Positions 19,754 through 28,175 of a stretch of DNA of 64,000 nt are shown one piece after another. Position numbers and translations under genes: made by a program. The DNA lies in assembly GCF_002105535.1 (NCBI RefSeq), contig NZ_CP015848.1, positions 248,001 through 312,000 on the forward strand, read 5' to 3'. Source of the DNA: Magnetospirillum sp. ME-1. GTDB taxonomy: Bacteria; Pseudomonadota; Alphaproteobacteria; Rhodospirillales; Magnetospirillaceae. The notes under the pieces are model-generated. The model did no database searches, was not told where the DNA came from, and worked only from the letters and a program-made list of their open reading frames with translations. Numbering within the stretch: position 1 is the stretch's first letter; every line of letters begins with the position of its first letter.

Positions 19754-21637
19754 ATGTACCACGACAACGACCGCTCCAAGCTGTTCACCCGCCGGGCCAT
19801 GATGCTGGCCGGGGGCAAGGCGACCCTGATGGGGGCCCTGGCGGCGCGCATGTACTACCTGCAGGTCATGGAGGCGGACAAATACGCCGTCCAGGCCGAG
19901 GACAACCGCATCAGCACCCGCCTGCTGGCTCCGCCGCGCGGCCTGATTCTCGACCGCAACGGCATCGCCATGGCGGTCAACCAGCACAATTACCGCGTCA
20001 TGGTGGTGGCCGAGCAGACGCCGTCGCTGGACTACACCCTGGACGCGCTTTCGAAGATCATCACCATCGGCGACGGCGACCGCGCCCGCATCCACAAGGA
20101 GGTGCGCCGCCGCCGCAGCTTCGTGCCCTTGAGCGTGCGCGAGAACCTGACCTGGGAGGAAGTGGCGCGCGTCGAAGTCAACGCCGCCGACCTGCCGGGC
20201 GTGGTGATCGACGTGGGCCAGAGCCGCTATTATCCGCTGGAAAGCTTGGGCGCCCATATCCTGGGCTATGTCTCGGCGGTGTCGGAGAACGAGCTTTCCG
20301 GCGATCCGCTGGAGGAGCTGCCGGGATTCCGCATCGGCAAGGGCGGCGTGGAGCGCATCTACGACATGGCGCTGCGCGGCCGGCACGGCACCTCGACGCT
20401 GGAGGTCAACTCGGTGGGCCGCGTCATCCGCGAGCTCGAGCGCAAGGAGGGCGAGCCCGGCATCGACCTCAACCTGACGCTGGACATGAAGCTGCAGGAA
20501 TACGCCGCCCAGCGCTTGGGCGATGAAAGCGCCGCCGTGGTGGTGATGGACATCCATACCGGCGACGTGCTGGTGATGGCGTCCACTCCCTCCTTCGACC
20601 CCAATTCCTTCAATCGCGGCCTGTCCAACGAGGAATGGAAGGATCTGTCCACCAATCCCCGCTCGCCGCTGACCAACAAGGCCATCGGCGGCACCTTCGC
20701 GCCGGGCTCCACCTTCAAGATGCTGACCGCCCTGGCCGCCCTGGAAGCCCGCGACATCACGCCGGAAATGCGGGTGTTCTGCTCGGGCCATACCCAGCTG
20801 GGCAGCATCAAGTTCCACTGCTGGAAGAAGGAAGGCCACGGGGCGCAGGATCTGGTCAACGGCATCAAGAATTCCTGCGACGTCTACTTCTATGAAGTGG
20901 CGCGCCGCGTCGGCTACGAGAAGATCGCCGAAATGGCCAAGAAATTCGGCCTGGGCGCGCCGACCGGCATCGACCTGCCCGGCGAGAAGGCGGGCATCAT
21001 CCCCAACAAGGCCTGGAAGAAGGCGGCGCTGAAGCAACCCTGGCACCCGGGCGAGACCCTGATCAACGCCATCGGCCAGGGTTACGTCACCGCCACCGCC
21101 ATGCAGTTGGCCACCATGACGGCGCGCATCGCCAATGGCGGCTTCGCCGTGGTGCCCCATGTGGCCCGCGACCAGATCAGCGAAAAGACGGCCAGAAGCC
21201 GTACCGCTCCCTCCTGGCCCAGCCTCGACGTGTCCCGCCAGTCCCTGGCCTGGGTGAGAAAGGGCATGTTCGCCGTGTCCAACGAACCGGGCGGCACCGC
21301 CTACAAGGCCCGCATCACCCAGGAAGGCATGTGGCTGTCGGGCAAGACCGGATCGGCCCAGGTGCGCCGCATCACCATGCGCGAGCGCGAGACCGGCGTG
21401 AAGAAGAACGACCAGTTGCCCTGGAAGGAGCGCGACCACGCCCTGTTCGTGGCCTATGCCCCCGAGGAGAACCCGCGCTATTCCATCGCCGTCATCGTCG
21501 AGCACGGCGGCGGCGGCTCGGCGGTGGCCGCCCCCATCGCCCGCGACATCATGATCGAGGTGCAAAAGCGCGACATGGCCCGCGTCGCCGCCGATACGGG
21601 AGGCGATTCCATCGCCCCCGATCTGAGGAGGTTTTAG
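19754..21637 (+). CDS. mrdA: Penicillin-binding protein 2 (elongasome transpeptidase)
   Basis: 627 residues. The N-terminal membrane anchor is followed by the pedestal domain (RLLAPPRGLILDRNG) and the transpeptidase domain. The active-site Ser319 in STFK (319-322), SCD at 374-376 in the SxN position, and KTG at 531-533 are visible. It cross-links lateral-wall peptidoglycan with RodA. Start ATG 19754 lies 2 bases after mreD; the stop directly abuts the rodA start. Asp in place of Asn in the second motif is known in PBP2-class enzymes. Confidence 0.95.
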   Translation: MYHDNDRSKLFTRRAMMLAGGKATLMGALAARMYYLQVMEADKYAVQAEDNRISTRLLAPPRGLILDRNGIAMAVNQHNYRVMVVAEQTPSLDYTLDALSKIITIGDGDRARIHKEVRRRRSFVPLSVRENLTWEEVARVEVNAADLPGVVIDVGQSRYYPLESLGAHILGYVSAVSENELSGDPLEELPGFRIGKGGVERIYDMALRGRHGTSTLEVNSVGRVIRELERKEGEPGIDLNLTLDMKLQEYAAQRLGDESAAVVVMDIHTGDVLVMASTPSFDPNSFNRGLSNEEWKDLSTNPRSPLTNKAIGGTFAPGSTFKMLTALAALEARDITPEMRVFCSGHTQLGSIKFHCWKKEGHGAQDLVNGIKNSCDVYFYEVARRVGYEKIAEMAKKFGLGAPTGIDLPGEKAGIIPNKAWKKAALKQPWHPGETLINAIGQGYVTATAMQLATMTARIANGGFAVVPHVARDQISEKTARSRTAPSWPSLDVSRQSLAWVRKGMFAVSNEPGGTAYKARITQEGMWLSGKTGSAQVRRITMRERETGVKKNDQLPWKERDHALFVAYAPEENPRYSIAVIVEHGGGGSAVAAPIARDIMIEVQKRDMARVAADTGGDSIAPDLRRF

Positions 21638-22801
21638 ATGCTGAGGCCGCTGCCGCGCACGCCGTCGCGCCTCAACCGCGCCGAAATGTCCATGCGCGAC
21701 AAGATCTGGCAGATCAACTGGTCGCTGATCACCGTACTGGCCGCCATCGCCTCGGTGGGGTTCGCCACCCTGTATTCCGCCGCCCAAGGATCCATGGAGC
21801 CTTGGGCCACCAAGCAGATGGTCCGTTTTGCCGTCGGCATCGGCCTGATGATCTCGGTGGCCATGATCGATCTGCGCTTCTGGATGCGCCACGCCTACAC
21901 CTTCTACGCCATCGCCTTCGTGCTGCTGGTGCTGGTGGAGTTGAAGGGCACCATCGGCATGGGCGCGCAGCGCTGGATCGATCTGGGCTTCATCCAGCTG
22001 CAGCCCTCGGAGATCATGAAGATCGCCCTGATCCTGTCGCTGGCCCGCTATTTCCACGGCGCCGGCCAGCAGGAGATCGGCCGCCCCCTGTTCCTCATTC
22101 CACCGATGATCATGGTCTTCGCCCCGGCCATCCTGGTGCTGAAGCAGCCCGATCTGGGCACCGCCATGATGCTGGTGATGAGTTCGGGCGCCCTGTTCTT
22201 CATGGCGGGCGTGCGCATCTGGAAGTTCGTGGTGGTGATCACCGGCGCCCTGGCCGCCATCCCGGTGGCCTGGCAGTTCCTGCGCGAATACCAGAAGAAG
22301 CGCGTCCTGATCTTCCTCAATCCCGAGGACGACCCCCTGGGCGCCGGCTATCACATCACCCAGTCCAAGATCGCGCTGGGATCGGGCGGCCTGTTCGGCA
22401 AGGGCTACATGATGGGGACGCAAAGCCGCCTCAACTTCCTGCCCGAAAAGCAGACCGACTTCATCTTCACCATGTTCGCCGAGGAATGGGGCATGATGGG
22501 CGGGTTGGTGCTGCTGGGCCTCTATGCCCTGCTGCTGGCCTACGGCTACGCCATCGCCATCCGCTGCCGCTCGCAGTTCGGCCGCCTGGTGGCCCACGGC
22601 ATCGCCACCACCTTCTTCCTGTACTTCTTCATCAACACCGCCATGGTGATGGGCCTAGTGCCGGTGGTGGGCGTGCCGCTGCCGCTGATTTCCTATGGCG
22701 GCACCGCCATGCTGTCGCTGCTGCTGGGCTGGGGGCTGGTGATGAGCGCCTATATCCACCGCGACATCCCCATCTCGCGGCGCGGCATGGGCGAGGATTG
22801 A
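21638..22801 (+). CDS. rodA: Peptidoglycan glycosyltransferase RodA
   Basis: 387 residues, SEDS family, about 10 membrane segments. The conserved signature LKQPDLGTAMMLV (with catalytic-site Asp) and the late motif VGVPLPLISYGGTAML are present. It polymerises lipid II in partnership with PBP2. It is the last gene of the mre operon; a terminator follows at 22821. Confidence 0.95.
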   Translation: MLRPLPRTPSRLNRAEMSMRDKIWQINWSLITVLAAIASVGFATLYSAAQGSMEPWATKQMVRFAVGIGLMISVAMIDLRFWMRHAYTFYAIAFVLLVLVELKGTIGMGAQRWIDLGFIQLQPSEIMKIALILSLARYFHGAGQQEIGRPLFLIPPMIMVFAPAILVLKQPDLGTAMMLVMSSGALFFMAGVRIWKFVVVITGALAAIPVAWQFLREYQKKRVLIFLNPEDDPLGAGYHITQSKIALGSGGLFGKGYMMGTQSRLNFLPEKQTDFIFTMFAEEWGMMGGLVLLGLYALLLAYGYAIAIRCRSQFGRLVAHGIATTFFLYFFINTAMVMGLVPVVGVPLPLISYGGTAMLSLLLGWGLVMSAYIHRDIPISRRGMGED

Positions 22802-22820
22802 GCCCCTCCCCTGGAATGCA

Positions 22821-22853
22821 AAAAGCCCCGGGCCGTGGCCGCGGGGCTTTTTC
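22821..22853 (+). terminator. Terminator after rodA
   Basis: AAAAGCCCC ... GGGGCTTTTT with an inner GGCC-GT-GGCC stem, 20 bases after the rodA stop. The symmetrical A- and T-tracts let it serve also the convergent minus-strand gene ending at 22869. Confidence 0.85.
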
Positions 22854-22868
22854 GTGGGGACCTTTCGG

Positions 22869-23099
22869 TCAGACGTCCCGTTCGGGGTCGATGTCGAAGC
22901 GGCGCTTGCCGTACTTGCCGGTGAAGGACGGGCCGTCGTCGATCTCCACGTGGTCGCGGCCAAAGGTGGCCTGGCGCATCAGGCGCTCCTGCAACTCGAT
23001 CAGATGCTGCCAGTACTGCATCATCTGATTGGCGGAGTTCATCCAGCCCTCCAGCATGGCCCGCTGCATCTCGACCATGTTCTTGTAGGGATCGCTCAT
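22869..23099 (-). CDS. Small helical protein of unknown function
   Basis: 76 residues from ATG 23099, which has GAGGAGGG 6-13 bases upstream; a longer frame from 23144 lacks such a site. The sequence is amphipathic and Met/Gln-rich (MVEMQRAMLEGWMNSANQMM), recalling phasin-like helices, then a charged C-terminus. Any link to polyhydroxybutyrate granules is only a guess. It is separate from the STAS operon just upstream (132 bases). Confidence 0.65.
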   Translation of the reverse strand: MSDPYKNMVEMQRAMLEGWMNSANQMMQYWQHLIELQERLMRQATFGRDHVEIDDGPSFTGKYGKRRFDIDPERDV

Positions 23100-23231
23100 T
23101 GTCTTGCCCTCCTCGTCCACCGGCCCGTGCCGATTCTTATCCATGCGAATCGGTTAGGGTCGCATCGGGCTATGGTAGCGCAGACCGGAAGGGCGCGCCA
23201 GCCACCCCGATGCAGGTCCGATATCGCCGGC

Positions 23232-23561
23232 TCACAGGGCGGCCAGCGCGGCGGCCCGGTCGGCGTAGATGGACAGGATCTTGGCGAAGCCGGAAACGTC
23301 GAACACTTCCCGGATATGGGGCTTCATGGAGCACAGCGCGAATTTCCGCGTGCCGCGCGTCATCTTGGCGCCGACCAGAACCACCCGCAGCCCGGCGCTC
23401 GAGATATAGTCCAACTCGCCGAAATCGATCAGAATCTTCGGTGCGCCGGCATTGACCACCGCCAGGACACGGGCTTCGAAGGCCTTGGCTGTCGAGCTGT
23501 CCACCCGGGCGAGGGGAACCAGCACGGTGGCGTCGCCAGCCTGTTCTTCACGAATTTCCAT
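23232..23561 (-). CDS. STAS-domain anti-anti-sigma factor
   Basis: 109 residues, a single STAS domain. The conserved loop LDYISSAGLRVVL carries the phosphorylatable serine (Ser54 or Ser55), as in SpoIIAA/RsbV. In partner switching it is phosphorylated by an RsbW-type kinase and dephosphorylated by a SpoIIE-type phosphatase, both of which are encoded as one protein by the gene 14 bases upstream. It is the last gene of the minus-strand operon. The downstream target is not in the window. Confidence 0.9.
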   Translation of the reverse strand: MEIREEQAGDATVLVPLARVDSSTAKAFEARVLAVVNAGAPKILIDFGELDYISSAGLRVVLVGAKMTRGTRKFALCSMKPHIREVFDVSGFAKILSIYADRAAALAAL

Positions 23562-23575
23562 CAGCCCATACTCTC

Positions 23576-26275
23576 CTATGCCGAAATGGTTTTGCGCAGG
23601 GTCGTGGTGTTGCGGCCGCCCTCGTGCGCGTACTCTGTCCCGTCCATGAACTCCTTCACCAGAAACACCCCCAAGCCGCCGATGGGGCGGTCCTCCACAT
23701 CCAGGTCGAGATCGGGGATGGGGGCCTCGGTGAAGGGATCGTACTCCTTGGCGTCGTCGAAAATCCGGGTCACGAATTCGCGGCCATCGTAGACGAACTC
23801 CACCTGGATTTCATGGGCATCCTCGTCATCGTACCCATAGGAAATAATATTGGTGATCAGTTCGTCCAGGCAGACGTTGAGATTGAAGGCCAGCTTTTCC
23901 GGCAGGCCGTGCTTTTCGATGAACATATCCACCAGTTCGGCCAGACGCTCCAGCTCGGCGACGTCGTTGGCGATGACCATGGCGACGCGGTCGGGGTCCA
24001 TGACGACGGGAGCGGGAGCGGGAGCGGGAGCGGGCGCCGCCGGCGCCGCCGCAGAATCCTGTCCGGGCTTGGCCGTGGCCCCGCCATCCATATCGTCGCC
24101 TCCCGTCGCCGGGAAACCGGTCAGCATCAGCTTGGGCCGGGCTTCCATGGGCGCATCCGAATCCATGGAAGCCTGATCGAAGCGCAAGGTCAACATGGTG
24201 ATGTCGTCGAATTGTGGCGCGTTACCGACGAAGGCCTCGACCGAGCGCAGCACTGCCGCGATCACCGCCTCGGGGGCGCTGTCCTCGATGCGGCCCAGCT
24301 CGGCGATCAGGCGCGGCTCGTCATAGAGGGCGTCGACGGAATCCTGGGCCTCGGTGACGCCGTCGGTATAAAGGTGCAGCACATCGCCGGGGGCGAGCCG
24401 GAAGCTTCCGGTCTCGTATTCCAAATCCTCGAGCACGCCGAGCGCCACGCCCGAGACGTCGCGGATGGCCTCCACCTCGCGGTCGCCGCGCACGATCATG
24501 GGCGGCGGATGGCCGGCATTGCAGAAGCCCACCTCGCCGGTGCGGGTGTCGAGCACGCCATAGAAGCAGGTGGCGAACAGAGTCTGCGGGTTGTCGCGGG
24601 CCAGCATGGTGTTGACGAAGGCCAGGCATTCGCCGGGGCTGCTGGAAAGCGGCGCCACCGCCTTGACCAGCGAGCGGGTGATGGCGATGAACATGGCCGC
24701 CGGCACGCCCTTGCCCGAGGCGTCGCCGATGACGAAGCCCAGATGGTGGCGGTCGATGAGGAAGAAGTCGTAGAAATCGCCTCCCACCTCCTTGGCGGGC
24801 ACCATGGAGGCGTGAATCTGGAACTCGCCCCGGTCGGGGAAGGGCGGAAACACCTGGGGCAGCGACGAGAGCTGCAGTTCCCGGGCGAAATCCAGCTCCT
24901 GGCGCAGCGCCGCCAGCTGGTCGCGGGTGCGCAGGGCCTCGCGCAATATCTCCACGTCGCGGGTGCGCTCGGCGATCAGGGATTCCAGGCGCTCGTGCTG
25001 TTCGCGGATGCGCGACGACATGGTCTGGAAGGCCACCGCCAGCACGTCCAACTCGCCCTTGGAGCCGTCGCCGCCCTCGTCGCCCGAGGCCGGGCGGTTG
25101 GACAGCGCCTCGATCTGGCGCAGATCGTCCAGCACCGCCTCGCGGGCGTCCTGCTCCAGCATCTCGGACAGGCGCAGCATCTGCAGGCGGATGAACAGCT
25201 CCTGGCGGCGGCGCTGGCGCTCGCGCCGCTCCTCCAGGAGGTCGATCTTGATGGCGTTCTCGCGGAAGACGCCCACGGTGCTGGCGATGCGGCCGATCTC
25301 GTCGTTTTCGTGACGCACGTCCAGCATCACCGAGGTGTCGCCCCGCGACAGGGCGTTCAGCACCGCGATGGCCTGATCGAGGGGGTCGAAGGAGCGGCGC
25401 AGATAGACCGAGAACACCGCCAGGACGAAGACCAGGAACAGCCCCACCGCCCCGATGGCGATCAGGCGGATTTCATGCTGCCGGGCCTGGGTGCTGGTGG
25501 AATCGCGCACGCTGACCAGGGCGCCGATCACCCGGCCCTCGCCGTCGGCCAGGGGGAACACCACCACGGAATAGAAGCGCGAGCCGTCCCGCCAGCTTTC
25601 CAGCCGGCTCTTGCGCACCGAGATCTTGGACTCGAACACCTTCCACAGCAGGTCGTTGGTTCCGTCGGTCATGGCTCCGGCGCGGTCGACCAGGAAGACG
25701 TCGGAACCGGTGGAGGCCTTGAACTCCTCCAGCGGCGGCCTCAAGTCGGACACGATGGTCGCCACGCCCACCACCGCCCCGTCCAGCCCCAGCAGCGGCA
25801 GGGTGATGGCGGCGATGAACTGCTTGTCGCTGTTCTGGGTGATGCCGGTGCGCGCCTTGCCGCTGTCGGCGATCAGCCGCACGGTTCCGGCGTCCACCAG
25901 GGGCGTTTCCAGCAGCGACCCCTTGGAGGTATAGAGCAGGTCGCCGTCCAGGCCGACGATCTCCACCCGTCCCACGCCCCGTCGAGTCAGGCCGGCAAGG
26001 GTGGGCGCCATGAGCTCGCGGGCCTCGCTCGGGCTCTTGCGGGCGATGGCGGCGATCATGTCCTGGTTGGCGGCCAGCAGCGGCGCCGCCGCCTCCAGCC
26101 GCTGGACGGTGTTCTCCACCAGCTTGTCCCAGAAGATCTGCTGGCCGTTCAGCGTGGCCTGGACATAGCGCTCGTCGGCCAGTTCCTCGTTCTTCACGCC
26201 GGCGAAGAACAGCCCCGCCACCAGCAGGGAATAGGTGACGGTGACGATCAGCGTTACGCGGGTACGGAGCAGCAT
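23576..26275 (-). CDS. Sensor-HAMP-SpoIIE phosphatase fused to an RsbW-type kinase
   Basis: 899 residues. In order: membrane segment (8-27), extracytoplasmic sensor domain (about 28-275), second membrane segment (about 277-297), HAMP (300-350), coiled coil (350-475), PP2C/SpoIIE phosphatase (about 490-700; metal motif GGDFYDFF near 497 and GDASGKGVPAAMF), a Pro/Ala linker (about 725-745), and an HATPase/RsbW domain (about 750-899; N-box CLDELITNIISYGY). Phosphatase and opposing kinase in one chain would set the phosphorylation state of the adjacent STAS protein in response to an outside signal. The start overlaps the formyltransferase by 22 bases. The linker is encoded by a GGGAGC hexanucleotide repeat. 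Confidence 0.88.
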   Translation of the reverse strand: MLLRTRVTLIVTVTYSLLVAGLFFAGVKNEELADERYVQATLNGQQIFWDKLVENTVQRLEAAAPLLAANQDMIAAIARKSPSEARELMAPTLAGLTRRGVGRVEIVGLDGDLLYTSKGSLLETPLVDAGTVRLIADSGKARTGITQNSDKQFIAAITLPLLGLDGAVVGVATIVSDLRPPLEEFKASTGSDVFLVDRAGAMTDGTNDLLWKVFESKISVRKSRLESWRDGSRFYSVVVFPLADGEGRVIGALVSVRDSTSTQARQHEIRLIAIGAVGLFLVFVLAVFSVYLRRSFDPLDQAIAVLNALSRGDTSVMLDVRHENDEIGRIASTVGVFRENAIKIDLLEERRERQRRRQELFIRLQMLRLSEMLEQDAREAVLDDLRQIEALSNRPASGDEGGDGSKGELDVLAVAFQTMSSRIREQHERLESLIAERTRDVEILREALRTRDQLAALRQELDFARELQLSSLPQVFPPFPDRGEFQIHASMVPAKEVGGDFYDFFLIDRHHLGFVIGDASGKGVPAAMFIAITRSLVKAVAPLSSSPGECLAFVNTMLARDNPQTLFATCFYGVLDTRTGEVGFCNAGHPPPMIVRGDREVEAIRDVSGVALGVLEDLEYETGSFRLAPGDVLHLYTDGVTEAQDSVDALYDEPRLIAELGRIEDSAPEAVIAAVLRSVEAFVGNAPQFDDITMLTLRFDQASMDSDAPMEARPKLMLTGFPATGGDDMDGGATAKPGQDSAAAPAAPAPAPAPAPVVMDPDRVAMVIANDVAELERLAELVDMFIEKHGLPEKLAFNLNVCLDELITNIISYGYDDEDAHEIQVEFVYDGREFVTRIFDDAKEYDPFTEAPIPDLDLDVEDRPIGGLGVFLVKEFMDGTEYAHEGGRNTTTLRKTISA
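24008..24036. repeat. Hexanucleotide tandem repeat in the phosphatase-kinase linker
   Basis: Four or more consecutive GGGAGC-type units encode an Ala-Pro repeat joining the phosphatase and kinase domains. In-frame slippage would change linker length without breaking the frame. Confidence 0.6.
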
Positions 26276-27153
26276 GCATCCCCCCGCCCGTTGGCCACCG
26301 CCTTGGCCACCGCACTGGGCATGGCCATGTCCGGCGGCAGGAAGCCCGACAGAATCTCAAGATATTCCGCCGGCTCGAACAGCTTCAGCCCCTTGGCCTT
26401 GAAGTCGGCGAAGGGCTCGGGACCGGGCAGCGAGCCGTACTGGCGCAGGCTGAAATCCTGCTTCTCGTACTGGGGCTCCAATCCCTGGCGCAGCCGCGCC
26501 AGCATGGCGAGGAACAGGTCCAGGCCCGGACGGTAGGTGTTGACCACGTGCCAGAGCAGCGAGCGGTTCCGATCGACGGGCAGATAGCCGATCCCGACGA
26601 TGGGGCCGGTGTCGATGCCCTTGTCCACCCGGTGCAGCGTGCAGCCGATGGAGTCCGAACCATCGAGCATGCAGCGGAACGGCGCGAACAGCCCGGCATA
26701 GCGTGGCAGGGCGCCGGGATGGACGTTGTAGGTGCCCAGCCTCGGAATTTCGTAGGTATTGGGCTTGAAGATCAGCGAGAAGCGCGCCGAGATGGTCAGG
26801 TCGGGGGCGAAGGCGCGGATACGGGCCTCGCCCTCGGGGCCGTTGAGGTCGGAGATGCTCTCGATGGTGATGCCGTAGCGGGCCGCCAGACCGGCGAAGG
26901 TGAGAAGCGGCGCCCCTTTCGCCTCGGCCCGGTCGATGAGCGGGAACAGGATGTCCATGGGCAGGTCGCGCTCGTGGAACTTGATCTCCGCCAGTTCGGG
27001 GACGGTGTTCTCCACCGGCCGCGTCTTCTCGCTCATCAGCACCGTCACCGTGTCGCCGGCCAGATGAGGCAGCAAGGTGTTGAGAATCAGGGCCCCGGCC
27101 AGATCCATCTTGGTGCAGACGAGAATGCGGAGCGGCGGCTGGGCGGGGTTCAA
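26254..27153 (-). CDS. Formyltransferase-family protein
   Basis: 299 residues from TTG 27153, which overlaps the upstream stop (TTGA) and has AAGGAG 8 bases before it. The GART/formyltransferase catalytic triad is visible: Asn143 and His145 in YNVHPGALPRY, and Asp181 in DKGIDTGPIVG. The family moves formyl from 10-formyl-tetrahydrofolate to an amine (Fmt, amino-sugar enzymes such as PseJ or WbkC). The acceptor is unknown and no sugar-nucleotide genes are nearby. Its presence in a signalling operon is unusual. Confidence 0.85.
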   Translation of the reverse strand: MNPAQPPLRILVCTKMDLAGALILNTLLPHLAGDTVTVLMSEKTRPVENTVPELAEIKFHERDLPMDILFPLIDRAEAKGAPLLTFAGLAARYGITIESISDLNGPEGEARIRAFAPDLTISARFSLIFKPNTYEIPRLGTYNVHPGALPRYAGLFAPFRCMLDGSDSIGCTLHRVDKGIDTGPIVGIGYLPVDRNRSLLWHVVNTYRPGLDLFLAMLARLRQGLEPQYEKQDFSLRQYGSLPGPEPFADFKAKGLKLFEPAEYLEILSGFLPPDMAMPSAVAKAVANGRGDACCSVPA

Positions 27154-28175
27154 GGCTTGTTCTCCTTGGCCTCGGTGCGCTCGATGATCTCGGCCAGCCC
27201 CATCAGCTTCATGGGGGGAAAGAGACCGATCTGGCGCACCACCGGCATGTTGATCAGCACCGACAGCCGCTTGGGCGCATCGATGGGAATGTCCTTGGGG
27301 GCGATCTTGCGGACCAGGATCTGCTCCGCCTTGTAGGCGGTCAGCTGGCCCACCGTGTAATAGCGGTAGACGCCGCCGATCATGGCCTTGGAGGTCACCA
27401 CCGGGTTCTCCGCCGCGGCGAAGGTGGGGATGGCATGGTCCAGCGCCGCCTGGGTCAGGATGTCGCGGTTGATGTTGAGGAAGGTGTCCGGCGGGATATA
27501 GAGGAAATCCACCCGCGCCGCCTTGATCTCCGCCACCTTGGCCGGGATGCTGGACGGCTGGGGCTTGCCCCCCTCCACCTCCACGGGCAGCGCCACCACG
27601 TCGAAGCCGGTGGCCTTGCCGATGCCGTCGAGCTGATCGGCCGCCACCTGGGAATTGCGCTCCAGCGGATTGTAGACCATCCCCAGCCGCTTGATGGGCC
27701 GGTAGGACTGGATCAGGTTGACCTGGGTCTCCATGGGCACCAGGTAGAGCGTGCCGGTGATGTTGCGCTCCGACGAGCCCAGGCTGGGGACCACGCCGCC
27801 CACCGGCTGCGACACCACGGCGAACACCGCCGGAATGTCGGTGATGTGGCGCGCCGGATCGACGGCGTCGAAACGGCCCAGCATCTCCTCGCTGACCGTG
27901 GTGCCCCAGGTGAACACCAGATCCACCTTCAGCGCCTTGGCCTCGGCGACGAATTCCGCCAGCCTGGCCTTGTCCTGGCCGGCGTCGCGGATGATCAGCT
28001 CCACCGGGATGCCCTGGTTGGCGAAGTAGTCCTTGAAGCCCTGGGCGGCATCCTCCCAGCCTCGCCACAACGCCATGTAGATGCGGAACGGCTTGGCCGC
28101 CGGCTCGGCCGCCATGGCCGCCCCGGACACGAGCAGAGTTGCGAACGTCAGGATCAGGGCGAAAATCCGTCTCAT
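27150..28175 (-). CDS. ABC-type substrate-binding protein (ABC_sub_bind family)
   Basis: 341 residues with a signal peptide (ALILTFATLLVSGAAMAAE). The periplasmic type-1 fold and signatures (LVFTWGTTVSEEM, RLGMVYNPLERNS, AKALK) fit the ABC_sub_bind/TrpX-like family. No permease or ATPase gene lies in the operon, so it may act as a ligand sensor for the neighbouring membrane receptors or feed the MFS protein. Its start overlaps the upstream stop (ATGA), its stop overlaps the formyltransferase start. Confidence 0.85.
   Translation of the reverse strand: MRRIFALILTFATLLVSGAAMAAEPAAKPFRIYMALWRGWEDAAQGFKDYFANQGIPVELIIRDAGQDKARLAEFVAEAKALKVDLVFTWGTTVSEEMLGRFDAVDPARHITDIPAVFAVVSQPVGGVVPSLGSSERNITGTLYLVPMETQVNLIQSYRPIKRLGMVYNPLERNSQVAADQLDGIGKATGFDVVALPVEVEGGKPQPSSIPAKVAEIKAARVDFLYIPPDTFLNINRDILTQAALDHAIPTFAAAENPVVTSKAMIGGVYRYYTVGQLTAYKAEQILVRKIAPKDIPIDAPKRLSVLINMPVVRQIGLFPPMKLMGLAEIIERTEAKENKP

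Noticed and set aside
19451-22597. 1048-codon minus-strand ORF antisense to mrdA and rodA
   Set aside because: Same shadow pattern; the plus strand has intact PBP2 and RodA motifs.
23624-26536. 970-codon plus-strand ORF antisense to the SpoIIE-RsbW gene
   Set aside because: Antisense shadow; the minus-strand gene has recognisable HAMP, PP2C and HATPase motifs.
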